Assembly (NCBI GenBank): GCA_003541985.1
Contig: DPLM01000347.1
Location: forward strand, 2,328 to 10,028
Origin: Deltaproteobacteria bacterium
GTDB lineage: Bacteria; SAR324; NAC60-12
Reading direction: 5' to 3'
Length of the DNA: 7,701 bases
Shown here piece by piece: positions 1 to 6,104 of the stretch. Within the stretch, counting starts at the first letter, position 1, and each line of letters opens with the position of its first letter. The position numbers were made by a program, and so were the translations under genes. Under the pieces are notes generated by a model. The model did not search any database. It was not told the origin of the DNA and saw only the letters and a list, made by a program, of their open reading frames with translations.

Positions 1-450
1 GGTTTGGTTCCGCAAGTCCTCCAAGCGAGCGCACAGACCTTGATTGTAGATGGCGAGCATTTGGACAGCGAGCAAACCAGCGTTGAATGCACCTGCCTCA
101 CCAATGGCAACAGTGGCGACGGGAACTCCACGGGGCATTTGTACAATCGACAGAAGTGAGTCTAATCCGCTCAATGATGAAGATTTGACAGGAACTCCGA
201 TCACGGGAACCAGGGTTTGAGCTGCAATCATTCCCGGCAAATGTGCAGCTCCTCCAGCTCCAGCAATGATAACCCTAAGGCTTTTTTTGGCAGCTTGATT
301 CGCGTATTTAGTCATCAATTGAGGTGTGCGATGAGCTGATACAATACGTTTTTCAAATTGCACATCAAGCTTTGTGAGAGCTTCACAGGCTTGCCGCATG
401 GTCTCCCAGTCAGATTTGCTACCCATGATCACTCCGACTTCAACTGTCAT
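1..450 (-). CDS. purE: N5-carboxyaminoimidazole ribonucleotide mutase PurE (class I), 3' end outside window
   Basis: Cytoplasmic enzyme of de novo purine synthesis. It converts N5-CAIR, made by PurK, to CAIR. The reading frame starts at the ATG whose complement ends at 450 and stays open for 150 codons to the window edge. Class I PurE is usually about 160-170 residues, so probably only a short C-terminal tail is missing. Family motifs visible in order are GSKSDW (residues 10-15, with the conserved Asp14), SAHRTP (38-43, with the catalytic-type His40), AGAGGAAHLPGM (63-74), and the segment around LSIVQMPRGVPVATVAIG (100-117) followed by NAGLLA. The N-terminus is short with no targeting signal, and no better upstream start was seen. 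Only a weak purine-rich ribosome site (GAAG) precedes the ATG. It lies 66 bp downstream of rarA on the same strand, so co-transcription is possible, though a weak promoter-like pair lies between them. purK, a common neighbour, could be just beyond the left edge, but this cannot be seen. Confidence 0.96.
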   Translation of the reverse strand, partial: MTVEVGVIMGSKSDWETMRQACEALTKLDVQFEKRIVSAHRTPQLMTKYANQAAKKSLRVIIAGAGGAAHLPGMIAAQTLVPVIGVPVKSSSLSGLDSLLSIVQMPRGVPVATVAIGEAGAFNAGLLAVQMLAIYNQGLCARLEDLRNQT

Positions 451-479
451 GGTGAATTCTTCATATTGTTTTGATGCTT

Positions 480-508
480 ATTTAATCAAGAACGAAAATC
501 GTATCCAA
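480..508 (-). promoter_or_regulatory. weak candidate promoter for purE
   Basis: On the minus strand, TTGGAT (508-503) and TTAAAT (485-480) are separated by 17 bp, the usual sigma-70 spacing. The match to TTGACA/TATAAT is 3/6 and 4/6. A start site near 473 would give a leader of about 20 nt before the purE ATG. It lies in the short rarA-purE spacer, so purE might be expressed independently of rarA. The boxes are poor, so this is only a suggestion. Confidence 0.25.
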
Positions 509-516
509 AACAAGTT

Positions 517-1767
517 TCATTCCTGATTTGCTTTGCGTTCACGCAGCCTTTGCCAGTAATTTAGGCGTTTAATAATCTCTCTTTCATATCCTCGTTCCAC
601 AGGCTCATAGAGTGTTTTACGAGGAATGTCATCCGGAAAGCAATTCTGTCCCGAAAACCCATCTAGATCATCGTGATCGTACTGGTAGCCTAGACCGTAT
701 CCTTCCTCAAGCATCAATTTCGTTGGAGCATTCAAAATGTGCTTGGGCGGTATCAGCGAACCATACTGCTGAGCTAGTTGCAGAGCCTGTTTCCAAGCAA
801 GATAGGCAGCGTTAGATTTTGGAGCTGTAGCCAGGAAAATTGTAAGTTGCACCAAGGCTAGATCTCCTTCAGGACTACCTAATTTCTCATAACAATTCCA
901 AGCTTCCAAGGCCCGCCCCATTGCTTCAGGGGCCGCTAGGCCAACATCCTCGACCGCCACCCTTGTCAAGCGTCGCAGGATATAAGCTTTATCCTCGCCT
1001 CCTGTCATCATTCTCGCTAGCCAATAGAGAGCGGCATCACAGTCAGAGGCTCGTAGGGATTTATGTAGCGCTGAGATCAGATTATAGTGCTGGTCCCCGG
1101 TTCGATCATACTGTGGCGCCCGATACCGCACCAGCTCCAACATTTGTTCTGTATTGAACTTTGCGGTTTCCGGCTGATCATAGAGGATTTCTGCCAAATT
1201 TAGTAGGTAACGCCCATCCCCATCAGCTAGTTGCAGCAATTTTTCACGGGCGTTAGCTTCGATTGGAAGCGGTTTTTTCTTGTAATCAGCTGCGCGCTTC
1301 AGCAGAGATTCTAGGGCCGTCTTGTCGAGTGGCTTAAGAGTCATCACCTGGGTGCGCGAGAGCAAAGCGGCATTCAATGAGAATGAGGGATTCTCAGTTG
1401 TAGCGCCGATCAGACGCAGTAGTCCTTCCTCAATCGCTGAGAGCAGGGCATCTTGCTGACCTCGATTGAAACGATGAATTTCGTCAACGAAGAGGACGGA
1501 CTTTGGGGTGATTAACGATACTTCCTCAGCCTGACGAAAAACTTTTCGTAACTCTGCAACACCATCATACACTGCGGAAATAGCGAAAAATCTGGTATCC
1601 AATTGCTCCCCAATGATCCGTGCAATGGTGGTTTTGCCACAGCCAGGTGGACCCCAAAGGATGAAAGAGCCCTTTTGTAAAAGACTCTGATGATGGGCCA
1701 ACAGGTGTTCTTGACCAAATACCTCTTCTAGTTTTTTGGGACGAAGCGACTTAGCTAAAGGATCCAT
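517..1767 (-). CDS. rarA: replication-associated recombination protein A (RarA/MgsA, AAA+ ATPase)
   Basis: Cytoplasmic AAA+ ATPase of the RarA/MgsA/WRNIP1 family, related to clamp-loader subunits and RuvB. Members act at stalled replication forks and interact with single-strand-binding protein in studied bacteria. The 416-residue product is slightly shorter than E. coli RarA (about 447). Visible motifs are GQEHLL near the N-terminus (18-23), Walker A GPPGCGKT (39-46), Walker B VLFVDE (91-96) followed by IHRFNRGQQDALL, sensor-1 region GATTENPS (121-128), and Arg138 in LLSR. A sensor-2-type region GDGRYLLN follows (183-190). The C-terminal domain typical of the family contains YNLISALHKSLRASD (218-232) and GGEDKAYILRRL with VAVEDVGLA. 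The ATG at 1767 is preceded by a GAAGAG ribosome site about 10 nt upstream, and the N-terminus begins just ahead of the conserved domain as expected. It is transcribed divergently from the sugar genes and is first in a possible rarA-purE unit. Confidence 0.95.
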   Translation of the reverse strand: MDPLAKSLRPKKLEEVFGQEHLLAHHQSLLQKGSFILWGPPGCGKTTIARIIGEQLDTRFFAISAVYDGVAELRKVFRQAEEVSLITPKSVLFVDEIHRFNRGQQDALLSAIEEGLLRLIGATTENPSFSLNAALLSRTQVMTLKPLDKTALESLLKRAADYKKKPLPIEANAREKLLQLADGDGRYLLNLAEILYDQPETAKFNTEQMLELVRYRAPQYDRTGDQHYNLISALHKSLRASDCDAALYWLARMMTGGEDKAYILRRLTRVAVEDVGLAAPEAMGRALEAWNCYEKLGSPEGDLALVQLTIFLATAPKSNAAYLAWKQALQLAQQYGSLIPPKHILNAPTKLMLEEGYGLGYQYDHDDLDGFSGQNCFPDDIPRKTLYEPVERGYEREIIKRLNYWQRLRERKANQE

Positions 1768-1950
1768 TTTTTGAATCTCTTCAAGGAAAAATCAAAAATC
1801 GTGTAGTTAGCTCGGATTTGGGCGTTGCCTTCCTTGGTTCAGAGGGCTAGGATTCGGAGATTCACTCCCCTGTGAGCTTCTCTTCTCAACCCATCTAATG
1901 GTCTTCCACTTTTGGGAAGGAATTACATTATATTAAACTTGGAGATTATC
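1768..1950. other. divergent intergenic region between rarA and the sugar isomerase gene
   Basis: This 183-bp spacer must hold promoters for both directions. A perfect minus-strand TATAAT lies at 1932-1927. A short inverted repeat, CTTCC at 1903-1907 and GGAAG at 1915-1919 with a 7-nt loop, lies about 30 bp upstream of the isomerase ATG and could be an operator or a small hairpin. The isomerase ribosome site GGAG is at 1941-1944. No convincing plus-strand promoter, terminator, small ORF or RNA gene was recognised. Confidence 0.6.
1927..1932 (-). promoter_or_regulatory. candidate -10 box (TATAAT) for the rarA direction
   Basis: The minus strand reads an exact TATAAT here. Positions 16-18 bp further upstream on that strand give only poor -35 matches (for example TTCATG at 1955-1950), and these lie inside the start of the divergent isomerase gene. 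If used, transcription would begin near 1920 and give rarA a leader of about 150 nt. An exact hexamer can arise by chance in an AT-rich stretch, so support is weak. Confidence 0.3.
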
Positions 1951-3006
1951 ATGAAAACGATCAAAGGCCCTGCTATCTTCCTCGCCCAATTTGCTGATGA
2001 TCAGGCTCCATTCAATAGCTTTGACAGTATCTGTCAGTGGGCCTCTAGTCTTGGTTATAAAGGTGTCCAAGTTCCTAGTATAGACAAACGTCTTTTTGAT
2101 CTTGAGAAAGCTGCTAACTCCAAAACCTACTGTGATGAAGTCGCAGGTATTGCAGCTTCTCATGGGCTAAAAATCACGGAACTCTCCACACATTTACAGG
2201 GCCAGCTTGTGGCCGTCCATCCTGCTTACGATGAAGCATTTGATGGGTTTGCTGCCCCGGAAGTTCGCGGTAATCCACAAGCCAGACAAGAGTGGGCGGT
2301 AAACCAATTGTTGATGGCAGCACAAGCCTCCCAACATCTTGGCCTGACTGCACATGCTACTTTCTCAGGTGCTTTGGCTTGGCCATATATGTACCCTTGG
2401 CCGCAGCGACCTGCTGGACTTGTCGAGACTGCCTTTGACGAGTTGGCTAAGCGTTGGACTCCCATCCTTAATGCATTTGAGAATGCTGGAGTCGATGTTT
2501 GTTACGAAATTCACCCAGGAGAAGATCTTCATGACGGGGTGACCTTCGAAATGCTACTGGAAAGGACGGGCAATCACCCGCGCTGTCGGATGCTCTATGA
2601 CCCCAGTCACTATGTTCTGCAAGCCTTGGACTATCTGGAGCACATCGACATCTATCACGACATGATCAAGATCTTCCATGTTAAGGATGCAGAATTCAAT
2701 CCGACTGGTCGACAAGGAGTTTATGGTGGCTATCAGTCTTGGGTCAACCGTGCTGGCCGTTTCCGTTCCCTTGGGGATGGACAGGTTGATTTTCAGGGAA
2801 TCTTCTCAAAGATGGCTCAGTATGACTTTGCAGGGTGGGCTGTGCTAGAGTGGGAGTGCTGTCTGAAACATCCTGAGCAAGGCGCAGCAGAGGGTGCTCC
2901 CTTCATCCAGCGTCACATTATCGAAGTGACTGATAAAGCTTTTGACGACTTTGCCGATGGTGGAACTGACGAGGCTGCTAATCGGCGCATGATGGGTCTG
3001 ACTTGA
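1951..3006 (+). CDS. TIM-barrel sugar phosphate isomerase/epimerase family protein
   Basis: Predicted cytoplasmic enzyme of the xylose-isomerase-like / AP-endonuclease-2 barrel superfamily (351 residues), whose members isomerise or epimerise sugars and keto-sugars using a bound divalent metal. Likely metal ligands sit at the ends of successive strands: Glu186 in CYEIHPGE, Asp217 and His220 in LYDPSHY, His243 in FHVKD, and Glu300 or Glu302 in VLEWE. A conserved-looking patch GRQGVYGGYQSWVNRAGR (263-280) and GDGQVD (285-290) follows the His strand and probably lines the active site. The ATG at 1951 is chosen because GGAG (1941-1944) precedes it by six bases; an upstream TTG in frame has no such site. 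It heads the plus-strand gene run and is followed by an oxidoreductase and sugar ABC transporter genes, which suggests carbohydrate or polyol catabolism. The exact substrate and reaction cannot be assigned from sequence. Confidence 0.9.
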   Translation: MKTIKGPAIFLAQFADDQAPFNSFDSICQWASSLGYKGVQVPSIDKRLFDLEKAANSKTYCDEVAGIAASHGLKITELSTHLQGQLVAVHPAYDEAFDGFAAPEVRGNPQARQEWAVNQLLMAAQASQHLGLTAHATFSGALAWPYMYPWPQRPAGLVETAFDELAKRWTPILNAFENAGVDVCYEIHPGEDLHDGVTFEMLLERTGNHPRCRMLYDPSHYVLQALDYLEHIDIYHDMIKIFHVKDAEFNPTGRQGVYGGYQSWVNRAGRFRSLGDGQVDFQGIFSKMAQYDFAGWAVLEWECCLKHPEQGAAEGAPFIQRHIIEVTDKAFDDFADGGTDEAANRRMMGLT

Positions 3007-3064
3007 AAGATTATAGAATTGATTATTCAGGATCGTATACCATCACGTACGCCATGTTGGTGAC

Positions 3065-3274
3065 TACAACTTTATCATTTTCAACAGTTAGGGCCTGCTC
3101 AAAGATTCCAAGAACTACGCACTGGATACAGTGCTTCGAAAAATCGATGTTCAGTTCATCTGTCAGTATCTGGTTGACTCGCATCAGGTAGACTGTCCGC
3201 ATGATCTTCATGTTTGGCCATTGAGTACCAGTGAGGTCGCGCAGACCATTCATTTGGTGATACACCAGCAATAA
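3065..3274 (+). pseudogene. relic of a cation diffusion facilitator (CzcD-type) transporter, C-terminal part only
   Basis: Reading the frame of 3065 gives ...FIIFNS, a TAG at 3089-3091, then 60 codons to a TAA at 3272-3274. The second stretch reads like the end of the last membrane helix and the cytoplasmic domain of CDF metal exporters: GLLKDSKNYALD, then KID, then HDLHVWPLSTSE and finally HLV. In intact family members the matching blocks are of the form WGLLKDSLNLALD, (E)GID, V-HDLHVW-LST-E and HLV. The TAG falls where a Trp (TGG) commonly precedes GLL, so a TGG-to-TAG change is inferred. The five upstream transmembrane helices are absent because the isomerase gene ends at 3006, and the usual tail after HLV is missing. 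No start codon with a ribosome site serves it. It occupies most of the isomerase-dehydrogenase spacer, in the same orientation. The family identification rests on remembered motifs. Confidence 0.7.
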
Positions 3275-3298
3275 CACAATAAATACTTGGAGGATTAC

Positions 3299-4477
3299 AT
3301 GACGATTGAAGCGCATGAAGCCGGTTCAAACTTCCGACGTATTCCTTATGGAATGGTGGGCGGTGGAGAAGGCGCCTTTATCGGAGCAGTGCATCGCATT
3401 GCAGCTCGTATTGATGACCGTTTTGAGCTTGTTGCAGGGGCTTTGAGTTCAGAAGCCGAGCGTTCGAAACGTTCCGGTCAAGCGATTGGGATTGCCGCGG
3501 CTCGTTGTTATAGAAGCTACCAAGAAATGGCTCAGCAGGAAGCAGCTCGTCCTAATGGAATTGAGGCAGTCGTGATTGTTACTCCAAACTATCTGCATGT
3601 TCCGATTGCCAAGGCTTTTTTGGAAGTAGGAATTCACGTAATTTGTGATAAGCCGTTAGCTGCTCATCTTGCGGAAACAGGGGGACTGACTGAACTGGTC
3701 AAGGCGAAGAGCTGTCTTTTTGCCGTAACTTACAACTACAGTGGCTATCCGCTGATTCGGCATGCTCGCGAAGTAATCACTAATGGAGAGCTTGGAAAGA
3801 TTCGGGTAGTTCAAGCCGAATATCCACAGGATTGGCTGAGTGAAAAGTTGGAAGACACAGGGCAAAAGCAAGCTTCTTGGCGAACAGATCCGAATCAGGC
3901 TGGAGGAGGTGGATGTCTCGGAGATATTGGAACCCATGCCTTCCATCTAGCCTGTTTCGTTTCGGGACTGATGCCAGTGAGTTTGTTGGCAGACCTGAAT
4001 TCCTTTGTTGACGGAAGACAGCTGGATGATAACGTCCACGTCCTGCTGCGTTTTGAAGGCGGTGCCAAAGGTATGCTTTGGGCTAGTCAAGTTGCTCCTG
4101 GCAATGAAAATGGGCTACGCCTGAGGATTTATGGTGACAAAGCAGGCTTGAGTTGGTCTCAGGAAAACCCGAATTATTTAACGTTCTCACCTCTCGGAGA
4201 GCCTTCTCACGTACTTGGACGAGGTGGTCCTGGCCTGACGAGTGCCGCTGAAAGAGTCACCAGAATTCCACCAGGGCATCCCGAAGGCTACCTTGAAGGA
4301 TTTGCTACTATTTATCGTGAAGTGGCTGATGCAATTGAAGCTAAGCACAATGGAAAAGATCAACCGGATGATGTGATGTTCCCCGATTTGGAAGCAGGTC
4401 TACAAGGGATGCGTTTTGTCGATGCCGTGTTGCGTTCCCATAAAAATGGTGGAGTATGGACTTCACTAAACAGCTGA
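3299..4477 (+). CDS. Gfo/Idh/MocA-family NAD(P)-dependent oxidoreductase
   Basis: Predicted cytoplasmic dehydrogenase of 392 residues that would oxidise or reduce a hydroxyl/keto group on a sugar, polyol or related compound. An N-terminal Rossmann fold is shown by YGMVGGGEGAFIGAVH (17-32), with the glycine-rich nucleotide loop at 21-29, and by VVIVTPNYLH (91-100). The family motif normally written EKP appears as CDKPL (116-120), with Lys118 as the likely catalytic lysine. The C-terminal domain begins after about residue 125 and contains GGGGCLGDIGTHAFH (202-216), with Asp209 and His213 at the DxGxH catalytic positions. The ATG at 3299 is preceded by GGAGG (3289-3293) at good spacing. It lies downstream of the isomerase gene across a spacer holding a decayed transporter fragment, and upstream of sugar ABC genes. 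Isomerase plus Gfo/Idh/MocA pairs are typical of sugar and inositol-like catabolic loci. Substrate and cofactor preference are not determinable here. Confidence 0.92.
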   Translation: MTIEAHEAGSNFRRIPYGMVGGGEGAFIGAVHRIAARIDDRFELVAGALSSEAERSKRSGQAIGIAAARCYRSYQEMAQQEAARPNGIEAVVIVTPNYLHVPIAKAFLEVGIHVICDKPLAAHLAETGGLTELVKAKSCLFAVTYNYSGYPLIRHAREVITNGELGKIRVVQAEYPQDWLSEKLEDTGQKQASWRTDPNQAGGGGCLGDIGTHAFHLACFVSGLMPVSLLADLNSFVDGRQLDDNVHVLLRFEGGAKGMLWASQVAPGNENGLRLRIYGDKAGLSWSQENPNYLTFSPLGEPSHVLGRGGPGLTSAAERVTRIPPGHPEGYLEGFATIYREVADAIEAKHNGKDQPDDVMFPDLEAGLQGMRFVDAVLRSHKNGGVWTSLNS

Positions 4478-4598
4478 AGTTATCCCTTTCTAGCCCCCAT
4501 TACATGTGATTGTGCAAGTACGAAATTTGTGCTCAGCGCATTTTTCCCTTTCTTTTGTTTAGTTTTACGTTTACTAATTTATCGCCTTGCACAACAGA

Positions 4599-4614
4599 CC
4601 GGAGTCGATTCCGG
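4599..4614. promoter_or_regulatory. 16-bp near-palindrome with central CG, candidate LacI-family operator
   Basis: CCGGAGTCGATTCCGG is its own reverse complement except for one base pair, with the dyad axis between C and G. That size and central CG resemble operators of LacI/GalR-family regulators, which often control sugar ABC operons. It lies about 80 bp upstream of the binding-protein ATG. The element also contains CCGGAG twice in direct orientation (4599-4604 and 4611-4616), so it could be read another way. No regulator gene lies in the window. Confidence 0.4.
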
Positions 4615-4637
4615 AGCCTGGAACAAGCGACAACTGT

Positions 4638-4665
4638 TCACCCGGAATCATTTCAGATCGGGTGA
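4638..4665 (+). promoter_or_regulatory. inverted repeat in the leader of the binding-protein gene
   Basis: TCACCCG (4638-4644) and CGGGTGA (4659-4665) form a perfect 7-bp inverted repeat with a 14-nt loop, ending 27 bases before the ATG. In RNA it would make a small stem upstream of the ribosome site. In DNA it could be a second operator. It is not followed by a T-run, so it is not a terminator. Confidence 0.4.
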
Positions 4666-4692
4666 TGGGATCTCCTTAACAAGAGAGGAATC

Positions 4693-6033
4693 ATGAAAAA
4701 GGGATGGATCAAGTCAATGCTGCGGACCGCAGCCGGTGCTGCACTTGCGCTGACAGTTACTGCAGCGCCAAGCCAGAAGGCTCAAGCCCAAAGTCTCACT
4801 CTTTGCTGGGCAGCGTGGGACCCCGCAAACGCTCTGGTCGAGATGTCCAAGGACTTCACAGCCCAGAGCGGAATTGAAATGAATTTTGAGTTTGTGCCCT
4901 GGCCAAATTATGCTGACCGAATGTTAAACGAACTGAACTCCGGTGGTAAACTTTGTGATCTGCTGATTGGAGACAGTCAGTGGATAGGTGGCTCTGCCGA
5001 GAACGGGCATTACGTCAAGCTAAACAGCTTTTTCGATAAGGAAGGCATTTCGATGGATGACTTCCTGCCTGCAACCGTTTATGCCTACTCAACCTGGCCG
5101 AAAGGAAGCCCAAACTACTGGGCTTTACCAGCAATGGGCGATGCCAATGGCTGGGTCTACCGCAAGGATTGGTTTTCAAGGCCAGCACTGCGTTCAGAAT
5201 TTAAGTCCAAGTACGGACGTGATTTGGAGCCGCCAAAGACCTGGACCGAGATGAAAGACATTGGTGAGTTCTTCCAGGGGCGAGATATTGATGGGAAGCG
5301 TGTCTATGGCGCTGCGATCTTCACCGAGCGTGGATCTGAGGGAATCACCATGGGCGCGACTGGTGCTCTGTACTCCTGGGGTTTCCAGTACCAGAATCCT
5401 AACAAGCCTTATGACATGGAAGGTTTTGTCAATTCTCCAGATGCTGTAGCAGCATTGGAATTCTATAAGGAACTCTACAAATGTTGTACTCCTCCAGGTT
5501 ATACCGATAGCTATATGGAAGAGGGACTAGATGCTTTCAAATCAGGGCAAGTTGCCATGATGATGAACTGGTTTGCCTTCTTCCCTGGGCTCCACAAGGA
5601 TCCCGTGGTCGGTGGTGACAAGATTGGATTTTTTGTGAATCCAGGTCAAAAAGTAGAAGCTTCTACATTGGGTGGACAGGGGATCTCCGTAGTTTCCTAC
5701 TCCGAAAAGAAAGATCAGGCATTGGAGTACGTCAAGTGGTTCGCTTCTCCTAAAGTTCAGAAAAAGTGGTGGTCATTGGGTGGGTATTCCTGCCACAAGT
5801 CTGTTCTTTTGGATCCCGGTTTTGCCAACACACAGCCGTTTGCTGCAGACTTCCTGAAGGCGATGGATGGAGTTCAGGATTTCTGGCAGGAGCCTGCTTA
5901 TGCAGAACTGCTGCTGGCGATGCAGAAACGTGTGCATGACTTTGTGGTAGCTGATCAAGGAACCGCTCAGGAAGCACTCGACAAGCTTATTGAAGACTGG
6001 ACAGAGACCTTCGAAGACGAAGGCAAGCTCTAA
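4693..6033 (+). CDS. periplasmic sugar-binding protein of an ABC transporter (SBP family 1)
   Basis: Extracellular solute-binding protein of the MalE/UgpB-like family (446 residues), predicted to capture a sugar or polyol in the periplasm and deliver it to the two permeases encoded downstream. The N-terminus is a typical Sec signal: basic start MKKGW, hydrophobic stretch about 11-25, and a likely signal peptidase I site after AQA at residue 32. There is no lipobox cysteine at the cleavage site. The mature part starts SLTLCWAAWDPANA and contains family-like segments such as GGKLCDLLIGDSQW (84-97), WALPAMGDANGWVYRKDW (143-160), and AFKSGQVAMMMNWF (281-294). The C-terminal lobe pattern ALEYVKWFASPKVQKKWW (343-360) is typical of sugar SBPs. 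The mature protein has five cysteines (38, 88, 264, 265, 367), including an adjacent pair. The start is supported by AGAGGA just upstream. A strong hairpin follows its stop codon. The ligand is unknown. Confidence 0.93.
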   Translation: MKKGWIKSMLRTAAGAALALTVTAAPSQKAQAQSLTLCWAAWDPANALVEMSKDFTAQSGIEMNFEFVPWPNYADRMLNELNSGGKLCDLLIGDSQWIGGSAENGHYVKLNSFFDKEGISMDDFLPATVYAYSTWPKGSPNYWALPAMGDANGWVYRKDWFSRPALRSEFKSKYGRDLEPPKTWTEMKDIGEFFQGRDIDGKRVYGAAIFTERGSEGITMGATGALYSWGFQYQNPNKPYDMEGFVNSPDAVAALEFYKELYKCCTPPGYTDSYMEEGLDAFKSGQVAMMMNWFAFFPGLHKDPVVGGDKIGFFVNPGQKVEASTLGGQGISVVSYSEKKDQALEYVKWFASPKVQKKWWSLGGYSCHKSVLLDPGFANTQPFAADFLKAMDGVQDFWQEPAYAELLLAMQKRVHDFVVADQGTAQEALDKLIEDWTETFEDEGKL

Positions 6034-6040
6034 ATTGAAT

Positions 6041-6080
6041 TCACAGGATTTCACTGTCACTGACAGTCGAATTCCTGTGA
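6041..6080 (+). promoter_or_regulatory. strong intergenic hairpin between binding-protein and permease genes
   Basis: Outer arms TCACAGGA (6041-6048) and TCCTGTGA (6073-6080) pair perfectly over 8 bp. Inner arms ACTGTC (6053-6058) and GACAGT (6062-6067) pair perfectly over 6 bp around a 3-nt ACT loop. The bases between the arms can pair largely as well (TTT with GAA), leaving about one mismatch and one bulge. It begins eight bases after the SBP stop codon, and a short T-rich stretch (TTTTATTT, 6085-6092) follows. Such elements after a binding-protein gene typically stabilise its mRNA or partly terminate transcription, giving more binding protein than permease, as known for the malE-malF interval. 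Which mechanism applies here is inference. Confidence 0.75.
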
Positions 6081-6104
6081 CCAGTTTTATTTAAACGGAG
6101 CCCG

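Larger units (their letters stand above)
4478..4692 (+). promoter_or_regulatory. 215-bp spacer upstream of the binding-protein gene: probable promoter/leader region
   Basis: The region has an AT- and pyrimidine-rich half (about 4535-4585) and a GC-richer half with two inverted repeats annotated separately. No long ORF is present. The length and composition suggest an internal promoter for the transporter genes, but no good -35/-10 pair was found; the best attempt, TACTAA at 4572-4577 with TTTCTT 17 bp upstream, is poor. The ribosome site AGAGGA (4684-4689) ends four bases before the ATG at 4693. No U-tract terminator for the preceding gene was identified. Confidence 0.5.

Noticed and set aside
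612..1157. Plus-strand ORFs within the rarA region (612-815, 921-1157)
   Set aside because: They are antisense shadows of a clear AAA+ gene and show no domain or ribosome site.
1929..1934. Plus-strand TATATT as a -10 box for the isomerase gene
   Set aside because: Transcription would begin at about 1941, inside the GGAG ribosome site, and no reasonable -35 lies at 16-18 bp.
1912..1950. Upstream TTG start for the isomerase (13 extra residues)
   Set aside because: No ribosome site precedes the TTG, while the ATG at 1951 has GGAG six bases upstream, and the added residues do not look like part of the barrel fold.
3003..3191. Plus-strand 62-codon ORF starting at a TTG overlapping the isomerase stop
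   Set aside because: No Shine-Dalgarno of its own, no recognisable motif, and it lies in a different frame from the CDF-like relic, which explains the coding look of this stretch.
3287..3298. Upstream TTG start for the oxidoreductase (four extra residues)
   Set aside because: The TTG overlaps the GGAGG ribosome site that serves the ATG at 3299.
3023..3316. Minus-strand ORF of 97 codons covering the isomerase-dehydrogenase spacer
   Set aside because: It is the complement of the CDF-like plus-strand relic, overlaps the start of the dehydrogenase gene, has no recognisable domain, and would be an isolated antisense gene within a same-strand run.
4514..4545. Possible terminator after the dehydrogenase gene (TGTGC ... 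GCGCA followed by TTTTT)
   Set aside because: The arms pair over only five positions including a wobble, with a loop of about 20 nt. The T-run alone is not enough.
4673..4689. TCCT/AGGA pairing that might hide the binding-protein ribosome site
   Set aside because: Only four base pairs across a 9-nt loop, too weak to claim a translational switch.
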